NCBI GenBank assembly: GCA_964563885.1
Contig: CAZLYX010000054.1
Coordinates: forward strand, 1-11,125
DNA length: 11,125 nt
Direction: 5' to 3'
DNA from: CAZLYX01 sp964563885
GTDB lineage: Bacteria > Pseudomonadota > Gammaproteobacteria > Burkholderiales > Neisseriaceae
The notes under the pieces were generated by a model, which was given only the letters and a program-made list of their open reading frames with translations, was not told the DNA's origin and ran no database searches. Positions 1-6,775 of the stretch are shown here, in pieces. The first letter of the stretch is position 1; the number at the start of each line of letters is the position of its first letter. The position numbers and the translations under genes are program-made.

Positions 1-12
1 AAATGCTTAATA

Positions 13-56
13 TTTATATTTATAAATATAAAATTGTTTATATGTAAACAATTTTA
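13..56. repeat. Two overlapping perfect AT palindromes
   Basis: Positions 13-32 form a 20-base perfect palindrome centred between 22 and 23 (core TTTATAAA). Positions 29-40 and 45-56 are perfect 12-base inverted arms, TAAAATTGTTTA and TAAACAATTTTA, around a TATG spacer. The two share bases 29-32, so the hairpins exclude each other if formed in RNA. The second could be a dimeric regulator's operator or the end hairpin of a gene to the left. I do not recognise the motif; it does not match the FNR site or the E. coli PdhR site. Confidence 0.5.
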
Positions 57-208
57 AACTTATAAATCTCTATTATTTAGTTTAAGTTCATTTTATGCGG
101 CAAAAGCATGCTTAAAAAATTGCCATAATGCTTATTTGCTGATACGCTTTCCTTTACTATTTCAATTGGTTTATAAATTTAGCTGTATTCAATTTTAATC
201 TGTTGATT

Positions 209-237
209 TTAATAATAAAAACTAATTGTAGTAAAAT
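209..237 (+). promoter_or_regulatory. Weak sigma70-like promoter candidate for aceE
   Basis: TTAATA at 209-214 (4 of 6 to the -35 consensus) and TAAAAT at 232-237 (5 of 6 to the -10 consensus) lie 17 bases apart. Initiation would fall near 244, giving a leader of about 100 bases. In such AT-rich DNA chance matches are common, and other boxes such as TATAAA at 172-177 compete, so this is only a candidate. Confidence 0.25.
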
Positions 238-330
238 AACAAAATACTTGCTTTATCAATATCTTTAAGTGTACTTATTGAAATAATTAAGGTCGTGCCG
301 CCAGATGTGGCCATCTAATTAACTGAAACA

Positions 331-337
331 GGAAGGA
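331..337 (+). promoter_or_regulatory. aceE ribosome binding site
   Basis: GGAAGGA ends seven bases before the ATG at 345, an ideal Shine-Dalgarno distance. It fixes this ATG as the start rather than the in-frame ATG at 354, which would be 16 bases away. Confidence 0.8.
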
Positions 338-344
338 TATAGCT

Positions 345-3032
345 ATGTCCCAGATGACAAATGATATCAATGACGTAGATCCAATTGAAACTCAAGAGTG
401 GTTGGATGCGCTTAGTTCGGTATTGGAAAATGAAGGCTCAGAACGCGCGCATTTTATATTGGAAAACTTGGTTAAATACACTCGTCGTCGTGGCGTGCAT
501 TTACCATTTGACGCGACAACAGCTTATCTGAATACCATTCCAGTTGGCAAAGAGGAAAAGTCTCCCGGCAATCAAGAATTAGAGCATAGTATCCGTTCTA
601 TCATTCGCTGGAATGCGGCGGCGATGGTGCTGCGTGCAGGCAAAAAAAACTTGGAGCTGGGCGGCCATATTGCTTCATTTCAATCGGCGGCTACTTTATA
701 TGATGTCGGTTTTAATCACTTTTGGCGTGCTAAAAATGAAGATAGTGAAGGTGATTTAGTTTTTATTCAAGGTCATTCTTCGCCAGGTATTTATGCTCGT
801 GCTTTTGTTGAAGGCCGCTTAAGCGAACAACAATTAGATAACTTCCGCCAAGAAGTCGATGGCAAAGGTTTGTCTTCGTATCCACATCCTCACCTCATGC
901 CTGATTTTTGGCAATTTCCAACTGTATCCATGGGTTTGGGGCCGTTAATGGCCATTTATCAAGCGCGTTTTTTAAAATATCTTGATTCCCGCGGTTTAAG
1001 CAAAACCAAAGGCCGTAAGGTGTGGGTATTTTGTGGCGATGGTGAAATGGATGAGCCAGAAAGCCAAGGCGCTATTTCATTGGCTGCACGCGAAGGTTTA
1101 GACAATTTAATTTTTGTGATCAACTGTAATCTTCAACGCCTCGATGGCCCTGTACGTGGCAATGGTAAAATTATTCAAGAGCTGGAAGGTAACTTCCGAG
1201 GAGCGGGTTGGAATGTGTTGAAAGTAGTTTGGGGCAGTCGTTGGGATGCTTTGTTGGCTCGCGATGGCGACAATGAATTGAAACAACGTATGGATGAATG
1301 TTTGGATGGAGATTATCAAACCTATAAATCTAGAGATGGCGCTTATGTGCGTGAGCATTTTTTCAATACTCCCGAATTAAAAGCCATGGTCGCTAATATG
1401 TCTGATGCTGAAGTTTGGGCGTTAAATAGAGGTGGTCACGATCCGCATAAAGTCTATGCTGCTTATCATGAAGCAGTGCATAACAATCATGGCCGGCCAA
1501 CAGTGATTTTAGCAAAAACCATTAAAGGCTATGGTATGGGCGCTGCGGGTGAAGGCCAGAATGTTGCTCACCAAGCTAAGAGCATGGATGAAAAATCACT
1601 CAAACAATTCCGTACGCGCTTCAATATTCCAGTAAGCGATGAGCAAATTGACAGCGGCAATATTCCTTATTATCGTTTTCCAGAAGACAGTGCAGAAATG
1701 CAATATCTGCGTGAACGTCGCACCAGCTTGGGCGGCTACTTGCCGCAACGAAATCCTAATAAAGAGCCACTGCCGATTCCAGAGCTATCTGCGTTTGATG
1801 CGCAGCTCGACTCAAGTGGAGAGCGTGAGTTTTCTAGCACCATGGCATTTGTACGCATTCTGAGTACGTTGCTAAAAGATAAGCAAATTGGCAAACGCAT
1901 CGTTCCAATTGTACCAGATGAAAGCCGTACTTTTGGTATGGAAGGCATGTTCCGCCAATACGGAATTTGGAATCCCAAGGGTCAACAATATACCCCGCAA
2001 GACAAAGACCAATTGATGTTCTATAAAGAATCAATTGATGGTCAAATATTACAAGAAGGCATCAATGAACCGGGCGCAATGGCCGATTGGATTGCGGCAG
2101 GCACCAGCTATGCAAACAGCTGTTTTGCCATGATTCCATTTTATATTTATTACTCTATGTTTGGTTTTCAACGAGTTGGGGACTTAGCTTGGGCAGCAGG
2201 CGATATGCATACTCGTGGATTTTTGATCGGCGCAACTGCTGGGCGCACTACGCTCAATGGCGAAGGCTTGCAGCATGAAGATGGTCACAGCCAAATTCAA
2301 GCTGATTTAATTCCCAACTGTATTTCGTATGATCCCACTTTTCAATACGAATTAGCAGTGATTATTCAAGATGGTTTACGCCGTATGTATGTTGAGCAAG
2401 AAGACGTTTACTACTATTTAACAGTAATGAATGAAAACTACGCCCATCCTGCAATGCCTCAGCGTGATGGTATCGAGCAAGAAATTCTAAAGGGTATGTA
2501 CTTGCTTCGCCCTGGTGCAGATAGTGATAAAAAAGTACAGCTGCTGGGTTCAGGTGTCATTTTAAATGAAGTGATTAAAGCTGCTGATTTACTCAAAAAC
2601 GACTTCGGTGTAGAAGCTGATATTTGGTCTGTACCTTCATTTAACTTAGTTTACCGAGATGCTATCGAAATAGAACGTCACAATCGCTTGCATCCATTAG
2701 AAAAGGCTCAACTACCATTTGTAACGCAGCAATTACAAGGACATATTGGCCCAGTGGTGGCAGCAACGGATTATATTCGCAGCTTTGCTGACCGCATTCG
2801 AGCCTACATACCAAAAGAAAATAGTGGGTATGTAGTATTGGGAACCGATGGTTTTGGCCGCAGTGACTCGCGTGCAAATCTGCGTGACTTCTTTGAGGTA
2901 GACAGTTATCACATTGCTGTAGCGGCACTGAATGCTTTGGCTAATGATGATAAAATTGGTAAAGAAGTTGTACAACAAGCTATTGAAAAATATGGTATTA
3001 AAACTGAAACTGATCCAAGCTGGAAACGCTGA
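345..3032 (+). CDS. aceE: Pyruvate dehydrogenase E1 component, homodimeric type
   Basis: Decarboxylates pyruvate using thiamine diphosphate and Mg2+ and passes the acetyl group to the lipoyl arm of E2; cytoplasmic. The 895-residue length is close to the 887 of E. coli AceE, so the gene looks complete. The cofactor motif is clear: GDG at 231-233, then about 25 residues on INCNLQRLDGPV with N260, N262 and Q264, two positions ahead of the E. coli ligands. The active-site loop AHQAKSM carries H409, matching E. coli His407. A second conserved stretch, GEGLQHEDGHS, lies around 640-649. This is the single-chain E1 of the AceE family, not the alpha/beta type. It is first of three PDH genes; aceF follows after 122 bases. 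A DUS-like hairpin follows the stop codon directly. No frameshift or missing motif is seen. Confidence 0.98.
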   Translation: MSQMTNDINDVDPIETQEWLDALSSVLENEGSERAHFILENLVKYTRRRGVHLPFDATTAYLNTIPVGKEEKSPGNQELEHSIRSIIRWNAAAMVLRAGKKNLELGGHIASFQSAATLYDVGFNHFWRAKNEDSEGDLVFIQGHSSPGIYARAFVEGRLSEQQLDNFRQEVDGKGLSSYPHPHLMPDFWQFPTVSMGLGPLMAIYQARFLKYLDSRGLSKTKGRKVWVFCGDGEMDEPESQGAISLAAREGLDNLIFVINCNLQRLDGPVRGNGKIIQELEGNFRGAGWNVLKVVWGSRWDALLARDGDNELKQRMDECLDGDYQTYKSRDGAYVREHFFNTPELKAMVANMSDAEVWALNRGGHDPHKVYAAYHEAVHNNHGRPTVILAKTIKGYGMGAAGEGQNVAHQAKSMDEKSLKQFRTRFNIPVSDEQIDSGNIPYYRFPEDSAEMQYLRERRTSLGGYLPQRNPNKEPLPIPELSAFDAQLDSSGEREFSSTMAFVRILSTLLKDKQIGKRIVPIVPDESRTFGMEGMFRQYGIWNPKGQQYTPQDKDQLMFYKESIDGQILQEGINEPGAMADWIAAGTSYANSCFAMIPFYIYYSMFGFQRVGDLAWAAGDMHTRGFLIGATAGRTTLNGEGLQHEDGHSQIQADLIPNCISYDPTFQYELAVIIQDGLRRMYVEQEDVYYYLTVMNENYAHPAMPQRDGIEQEILKGMYLLRPGADSDKKVQLLGSGVILNEVIKAADLLKNDFGVEADIWSVPSFNLVYRDAIEIERHNRLHPLEKAQLPFVTQQLQGHIGPVVAATDYIRSFADRIRAYIPKENSGYVVLGTDGFGRSDSRANLRDFFEVDSYHIAVAALNALANDDKIGKEVVQQAIEKYGIKTETDPSWKR

Positions 3033-3041
3033 TTAAGCATT

Positions 3042-3080
3042 CTTTCGGGTAGCCTTATCAACAAATAAGCTGCCTGAAAG
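3042..3080 (+). terminator. Degenerate DUS-derived hairpin after aceE
   Basis: Arms 3042-3058 and 3065-3080 pair through 12 steps including two G-U pairs, then a bulged C at 3054 and four more pairs, closing on the loop CAACAA. The left arm holds TTCGGGTAGCCT (11 of 12 to the reverse DUS) and the right arm AAGCTGCCTGAA (10 of 12 to the local DUS). No T-tract follows on the + strand, so it may be a weak terminator, an mRNA-stabilising or processing structure, or simply an eroded uptake site. Confidence 0.5.
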
Positions 3081-3121
3081 ACTAAAAGCCAATTATTAGC
3101 AATATTCAAAAACGGATTGAA

Positions 3122-3127
3122 TATAAT
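3122..3127 (+). promoter_or_regulatory. Consensus -10 box, possible internal aceF promoter
   Basis: A perfect TATAAT lies between the aceE hairpin and the aceF start. Initiation would be near 3134, leaving a leader of about 20 bases that still contains the Shine-Dalgarno. The -35 is poor: the best match, TTAGCA at 3096-3101, is 20 bases away. A TG at 3118-3119 is one base too far to be a standard extended -10. Plausible but unproven. Confidence 0.35.
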
Positions 3128-3154
3128 TCAGGCCGAATGGAAAAGGAAAATATG

Positions 3155-4519
3155 ATGAGCCAAATCGCAGAAATCAAAGTGCCAGATATTGGTGGCGCCG
3201 ATAATGTAGACGTGATTGAAGTGGCCGTTAAAATAGGCGACACCATTGCAGTCGACGATACCTTGGTAACATTAGAGACAGATAAAGCCACTATGGATGT
3301 GCCAGCAGACATAGCTGGTACAGTGAAAGCAGTACACATCAAAGTAGGTGATAAAGTATCAGAAGGCAGTATTATCGTTGAAATTGAAATTGAAGTTGAA
3401 TCCGAATCTCCTGAAGATAAATCAGAGCCCGAAACGAAAGTTGAAAACAGTCTTACTGCACCAACAGCTGAAAAAGCTGAGGCTTCTAAGGCAGAAAGCA
3501 CAGTAACACCTAAAGCAGAACCAGCGCTTACTGTTGACACAAATACTGCACAAGCTCCCAAGGCAGCATTTGGCACCACGCCTGTTAACGAGGCTAATTT
3601 TACTAAAGCACATGCGGGGCCATCTGCACGTAAGCTTGCTCGAGAATTAGGCGTAGATTTAGGATTGGTGAGCGGTTCTGGTTTAAAAAGCCGCATTCTT
3701 GGTGATGACATTAAATCGTTTGTTAAAGGGCTTATGCAAGGCGGTGCAGCTCAATCTTCTGCGGCAGGTGCTTCTTTAGGTGGCGGATTGGATTTGTTAC
3801 CGTGGCCAAAAGTTGATTTTGCTAAATTTGGCGAAGTTGAAATTAAAGAATTGTCACGCATTAATAAAATTACTGGCCAAAATCTATCTCGTAACTGGGT
3901 AATGATTCCGCATGTCACCGTAAATGAAGATGCGGATATGACTGAGCTAGAAATATTCCGCAAACAGCTTAATAAAGAATGGGAACGCGAAAGCGTAAAA
4001 TTATCACCATTGGCATTTATTATTAAAGCATCAGTTAATGCCTTAAAAGCATTCCCAGAGTTTAATTCTTCACTTGATGGAGACAATTTAATCATCAAAA
4101 AATACTACAACATTGGCTTTGCGGCAGACACGCCTAATGGTCTAGTGGTGCCGGTGATTAAAGATGCCGATAAAAAAGGTTTGAAAGAGATTTCGATTGA
4201 ATTGGGTGAGCTGTCTAAAAGAGCACGTGCTGGCAAGCTAAAACCACAAGAAATGCAAGGTGCTTGTTTTACCATTTCCAGTTTGGGTGGCATTGGTGGC
4301 ACTGGCTTTACGCCAATTGTTAATGCGCCAGAAGTGGCTATTTTAGGTGTATGTAAATCTACTATAAAACCGATTTGGAATGGCCAAGAATTTGAGCCGC
4401 GCTTGATGTGCCCGCTAAGTCTTTCTTTTGATCATAGGGTAATTGACGGCGCGGCAGGTATGCGCTTTACAGTCTACATAGCTGATTTATTAAAAGATTT
4501 TCGCCGCGTAACCTTATAG
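3155..4519 (+). CDS. aceF: Pyruvate dehydrogenase E2, dihydrolipoamide acetyltransferase
   Basis: Forms the core of the PDH complex and transfers acetyl from lipoyl-lysine to CoA. There is one lipoyl domain at about 1-80 with K44 in ETDKATMDVP as the lipoylation site; E. coli AceF has three. A Glu-, Ala- and Pro-rich flexible linker follows (about 83-150), then the peripheral-subunit-binding domain (about 153-190, HAGPSARKLARELGV) and the catalytic domain (about 220-454) ending in the active-site motif H427-RVID-G432. I chose ATG 3155 because AAGGAA (3143-3148) lies six bases upstream and the product then begins MSQIAEIKVPDIGG, like the LpdA N-terminus. In-frame ATGs at 3137 and 3152 would add six residues or one; the 3137 start lies upstream of that Shine-Dalgarno. 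A hexamer repeat marks the lipoyl/linker junction. lpdA follows after 151 bases containing a perfect hairpin. Confidence 0.96.
   Translation: MSQIAEIKVPDIGGADNVDVIEVAVKIGDTIAVDDTLVTLETDKATMDVPADIAGTVKAVHIKVGDKVSEGSIIVEIEIEVESESPEDKSEPETKVENSLTAPTAEKAEASKAESTVTPKAEPALTVDTNTAQAPKAAFGTTPVNEANFTKAHAGPSARKLARELGVDLGLVSGSGLKSRILGDDIKSFVKGLMQGGAAQSSAAGASLGGGLDLLPWPKVDFAKFGEVEIKELSRINKITGQNLSRNWVMIPHVTVNEDADMTELEIFRKQLNKEWERESVKLSPLAFIIKASVNALKAFPEFNSSLDGDNLIIKKYYNIGFAADTPNGLVVPVIKDADKKGLKEISIELGELSKRARAGKLKPQEMQGACFTISSLGGIGGTGFTPIVNAPEVAILGVCKSTIKPIWNGQEFEPRLMCPLSLSFDHRVIDGAAGMRFTVYIADLLKDFRRVTL
3377..3400 (+). repeat. Four tandem hexamers inside aceF
   Basis: Four consecutive in-frame 6-base units of the form (G/A)TTGAA encode VE-IE-IE-VE at the join between the lipoyl domain and the acidic linker. 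Gain or loss of a unit would change linker length by two residues without breaking the frame. Confidence 0.7.
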
Positions 4520-4538
4520 ATGTAATTAAATAAAGCAA

Positions 4539-4569
4539 TAGGCTACCTGAAAATCTTTCAGGTAGCCTA
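4539..4569 (+). terminator. Perfect DUS inverted-repeat hairpin after aceF
   Basis: AGGCTACCTGAA at 4540-4551 and its reverse complement at 4557-4568 extend to a 14-pair perfect stem with the three-base loop ATC. It begins 19 bases past the aceF stop. Paired uptake sequences commonly serve as terminators in Neisseriaceae. Here the + strand lacks a T-tract after the stem (AACACAAC follows), so strong termination before lpdA is not certain. Confidence 0.7.
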
Positions 4570-4658
4570 ACACAACACTCAAACAATATTACGTAACCAT
4601 CAGTCATCAAACGGCTAAATACACGGTATTCATCGCATATTAAAATAGCCTTCAAATT

Positions 4659-4663
4659 AAGGA
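4659..4663 (+). promoter_or_regulatory. lpdA ribosome binding site
   Basis: AAGGA lies seven bases before the ATG at 4671 and supports that start. No good promoter is visible between the hairpin and this site; TATTAAAAT at 4638-4646 resembles a -10 but has no -35. Confidence 0.7.
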
Positions 4664-4670
4664 TTAAACC

Positions 4671-6473
4671 ATGAGCTTAATCGAATTTAAAGTTCCCGAT
4701 ATTGGCGGTCATGACAACGTAGACATCATCGCAGTTGAAATCCAAGTGGGCGACACCGTTGCTGCAGAAGACACTCTAATTACCCTAGAAACTGATAAAG
4801 CCACGATGGACGTGCCCGCTGAAACCGCAGGCGTGGTTAAAGAAGTACGCGTAAAAGTGGGCGATAAAATTTCTGAAGGTGGTGTGATTGCCTTAATTGA
4901 AACAGCTGGCGAAGCTGAAGAAAGTAGCGCAGTCAATCAAAAACCCACTACTGATTCTATTCCAGCTGCTCCAGAAACCAGCCCTGCTGCACCTGTTGCC
5001 GAAGCAGCATCATTTAGCGGCACTGTAGACGCAATATATGATGTCGTAGTTTTAGGCGGTGGGCCAGGTGGTTATTCCGCTGCTTTTGCCGCTGCTGATG
5101 AAGGCTTAAAAGTAGCCATCATCGAGCAATATGCCACTTTGGGCGGCGTATGCTTAAACGTAGGTTGTATTCCTTCTAAAGCTTTGCTACACACTGCAGC
5201 AGTGATTGATGAAGTGCGTCATTTGGCCGCAAATGGCATTAAATATCCTGAGCCTGAAATCGATCTTGATCAGTTGCGTAGCTATAAAGATAAGGTTATT
5301 GGCAAGTTAACAGGCGGTTTGGCAGGCATGGCCAAAGCCCGTAAAGTGGATATTATTCAGGGCAAAGGCGAATTTGTCGGCGCAAATCATATTGAAGTAT
5401 CGTTAACAAAAAGCGATGGCTACGAACATGCTGAAGCCAGCGGCGAAACTAAAACGATTGAATTCAAAAATGCCATTATCGCAGTAGGCAGCCGTGTATT
5501 GAATTTACCTTTTGTTCCAGAAGATTCACGCATTGTTGACAGCACGGGCGCGCTGGCGCTAAAAGAAATACCTGAAAAAATGCTGGTGATTGGTGGCGGC
5601 ATTATTGGTTTAGAAATGGGCACAGTCTACAGCACCTTAGGCGCTCGTTTGGATGTTGTAGAAATGATGGATGGCCTGATGCAAGGCGCTGATCGTGATT
5701 TGGTTAAAGTTTGGCAGAAAATGAATGCCTATCGTTTTGACAACATCATGCTCAACACCAAAACTGTGGCTGTGAGTGCCAAAGAAGATGGCATTTATGT
5801 CACTTTTGAAGGCGAAAAAGCACCGCCAGAGCCTGTGCGTTATGACTTGGTATTGGTGGCTGCTGGACGAGCGCCTAATGGTCAGTTGTGTGGCGCAGAT
5901 AAAGCGGGTGTCAACATTTCTGAGCGTGGATTTATTGAAGTCGATAAGCAGCAGCGCACCAATGTGCCGCATATTTATGCAATTGGTGATGTGGTTGGCC
6001 AGCCCATGTTGGCCCATAAAGCGGTACATGAAGGACACATCGCCGCCGAGAATTGTGCAGGACACAAAGCCTATTTTGATGCGCGCGTGATTCCAAGTGT
6101 GGCTTATACAGACCCCGAAGTCGCTTGGGTGGGTATGACTGAAGAAATGGCCAAACGTGATGGTGTCAATATTACTAAATCAGTGTTTCCATGGGCAGCT
6201 TCTGGACGTGCTATTGCCAATGGTCGCGATGAAGGTTTTACCAAACTGATTTTTGATGCAGAAAGTGGCTTTATTGTCGGCGGTGCTATTGTTGGCACTC
6301 ACGCTGGCGACATGATTGGTGAAATTTGTTTGGCAATTGAAATGGGGTGTGATGCCGCAGATATTGGTAAAACCATTCATCCGCATCCTACTCTAGGCGA
6401 AAGTATTGGCATGGCTGCCGAAGTGGCTTTAGGCACATGCACAGATTTACCGCCACAACGTAAGAAGAAATAA
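4671..6473 (+). CDS. lpdA: Dihydrolipoyl dehydrogenase E3 with N-terminal lipoyl domain
   Basis: Re-oxidises dihydrolipoamide on E2 with FAD and passes the electrons to NAD+; it may also serve other 2-oxoacid complexes. At 600 residues it is about 125 longer than E. coli Lpd because of an N-terminal lipoyl domain (about 1-80, lipoyl K43 in ETDKATMDVP) and an Ala/Pro linker (about 83-115). The flavoprotein part has the FAD motif GGGPGG in the segment starting YDVVVLGG, the redox disulfide C161-LNVG-C166, the NAD-binding GGGIIG at 308-313, the second FAD motif YAIGD, and the catalytic pair H572/E577 in HPHPTLGES. This is the architecture of Neisseria meningitidis P64k. It is the third PDH gene and ends at a DUS hairpin. 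The frame is intact. Confidence 0.98.
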   Translation: MSLIEFKVPDIGGHDNVDIIAVEIQVGDTVAAEDTLITLETDKATMDVPAETAGVVKEVRVKVGDKISEGGVIALIETAGEAEESSAVNQKPTTDSIPAAPETSPAAPVAEAASFSGTVDAIYDVVVLGGGPGGYSAAFAAADEGLKVAIIEQYATLGGVCLNVGCIPSKALLHTAAVIDEVRHLAANGIKYPEPEIDLDQLRSYKDKVIGKLTGGLAGMAKARKVDIIQGKGEFVGANHIEVSLTKSDGYEHAEASGETKTIEFKNAIIAVGSRVLNLPFVPEDSRIVDSTGALALKEIPEKMLVIGGGIIGLEMGTVYSTLGARLDVVEMMDGLMQGADRDLVKVWQKMNAYRFDNIMLNTKTVAVSAKEDGIYVTFEGEKAPPEPVRYDLVLVAAGRAPNGQLCGADKAGVNISERGFIEVDKQQRTNVPHIYAIGDVVGQPMLAHKAVHEGHIAAENCAGHKAYFDARVIPSVAYTDPEVAWVGMTEEMAKRDGVNITKSVFPWAASGRAIANGRDEGFTKLIFDAESGFIVGGAIVGTHAGDMIGEICLAIEMGCDAADIGKTIHPHPTLGESIGMAAEVALGTCTDLPPQRKKK

Positions 6474-6520
6474 ACAACTTATATTAAATAATCTGCTTAT
6501 TTGGTTAAATACTATTGATT

Positions 6521-6568
6521 AGGCTACCTGAAGGTTTTAAACATTATTAAAACGCTTTCAGGTAGCCT
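6521..6568 (+). terminator. DUS-pair terminator of lpdA
   Basis: AGGCTACCTGAA (6521-6532) pairs with its complement (6557-6568). A second inner stem, GTTTTAA (6534-6540) with TTAAAAC (6547-6553), stacks inside across a small asymmetric bulge, closing on a six-base loop. TTTT follows the stem after GCC, giving a reasonable intrinsic terminator 48 bases past the lpdA stop. Confidence 0.75.
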
Positions 6569-6690
6569 TTTGCTTGACTAAACACTTCATACAAAAAAAC
6601 TAAACACCATCATTGTAGCTTGTTTTTGTACTCTAAAAATGGCTTTCTGAAAGTGAACATTTACTAATTAAAACGCCAAACCAATATTAA

Positions 6691-6746
6691 AGGCTACCTG
6701 AATATTGAGCTGTGCATGAGTTTGCAAGCGTATATTCAGGTAGCCT
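6691..6746. terminator. DUS-pair terminator of purL, probably bidirectional
   Basis: AGGCTACCTGAATAT (6691-6705) pairs perfectly over 15 bases with 6732-6746. The interior also pairs: GCT (6709-6711) and TGCA (6713-6716) with TGCA (6723-6726) and AGC (6727-6729), leaving one bulged G. It lies 30 bases past the purL stop on the - strand. Reading rightward it ends CCTTTT, so it could also stop residual transcription from lpdA running into purL. The stretch between this and the lpdA hairpin (6569-6690) holds nothing I recognise. Confidence 0.72.
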
Positions 6747-6775
6747 TTTCATGCTAACTATTCGTTTGAAATAGT

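Larger units (their letters stand above)
1..344. other. AT-rich intergenic region upstream of aceE
   Basis: No convincing gene is present in any frame. The stretch is extremely AT-rich until about position 290. It then becomes GC-rich just before the aceE ribosome binding site, as expected if the last part is a transcribed leader. It contains two overlapping perfect palindromes (13-32 and 29-56), a short palindrome AAGCATGCTT at 104-113, and weak sigma70-like boxes. The gene to the left lies outside the window, so the palindromes could belong to its end or to aceE control. Confidence 0.6.

Noticed and set aside
3137..3154. N-terminal extension of aceF from ATG 3137
   Set aside because: The Shine-Dalgarno lies inside this stretch, so it cannot serve that start, and the product then aligns with the LpdA lipoyl N-terminus only from MSQ.
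3106..3711. 201-residue open frame on the - strand opposite aceF
   Set aside because: It is antisense to the lipoyl domain and linker of AceF, its Ser/Thr/Val-rich composition is a mirror of that coding bias, and it has no family resemblance.
5566..5579. TACCTGAA in lpdA as a degenerate uptake site
   Set aside because: Only the last 8 of 12 bases match; expected by chance at this length.
5637..6065. 142-residue open frame on the - strand opposite lpdA
   Set aside because: Antisense shadow of conserved LpdA flavoprotein sequence.
6590..6630. Inverted repeat TACAAAAA / TTTTTGTA between lpdA and purL
   Set aside because: Low-complexity A/T arms separated by 25 bases; not convincing as a structure or operator.
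6639..6653. Possible further uptake sequence TGGCTTTCTGAA
   Set aside because: Only 9 of 12 match; the CTTTC/GAAAG pairing is five bases and could be chance.
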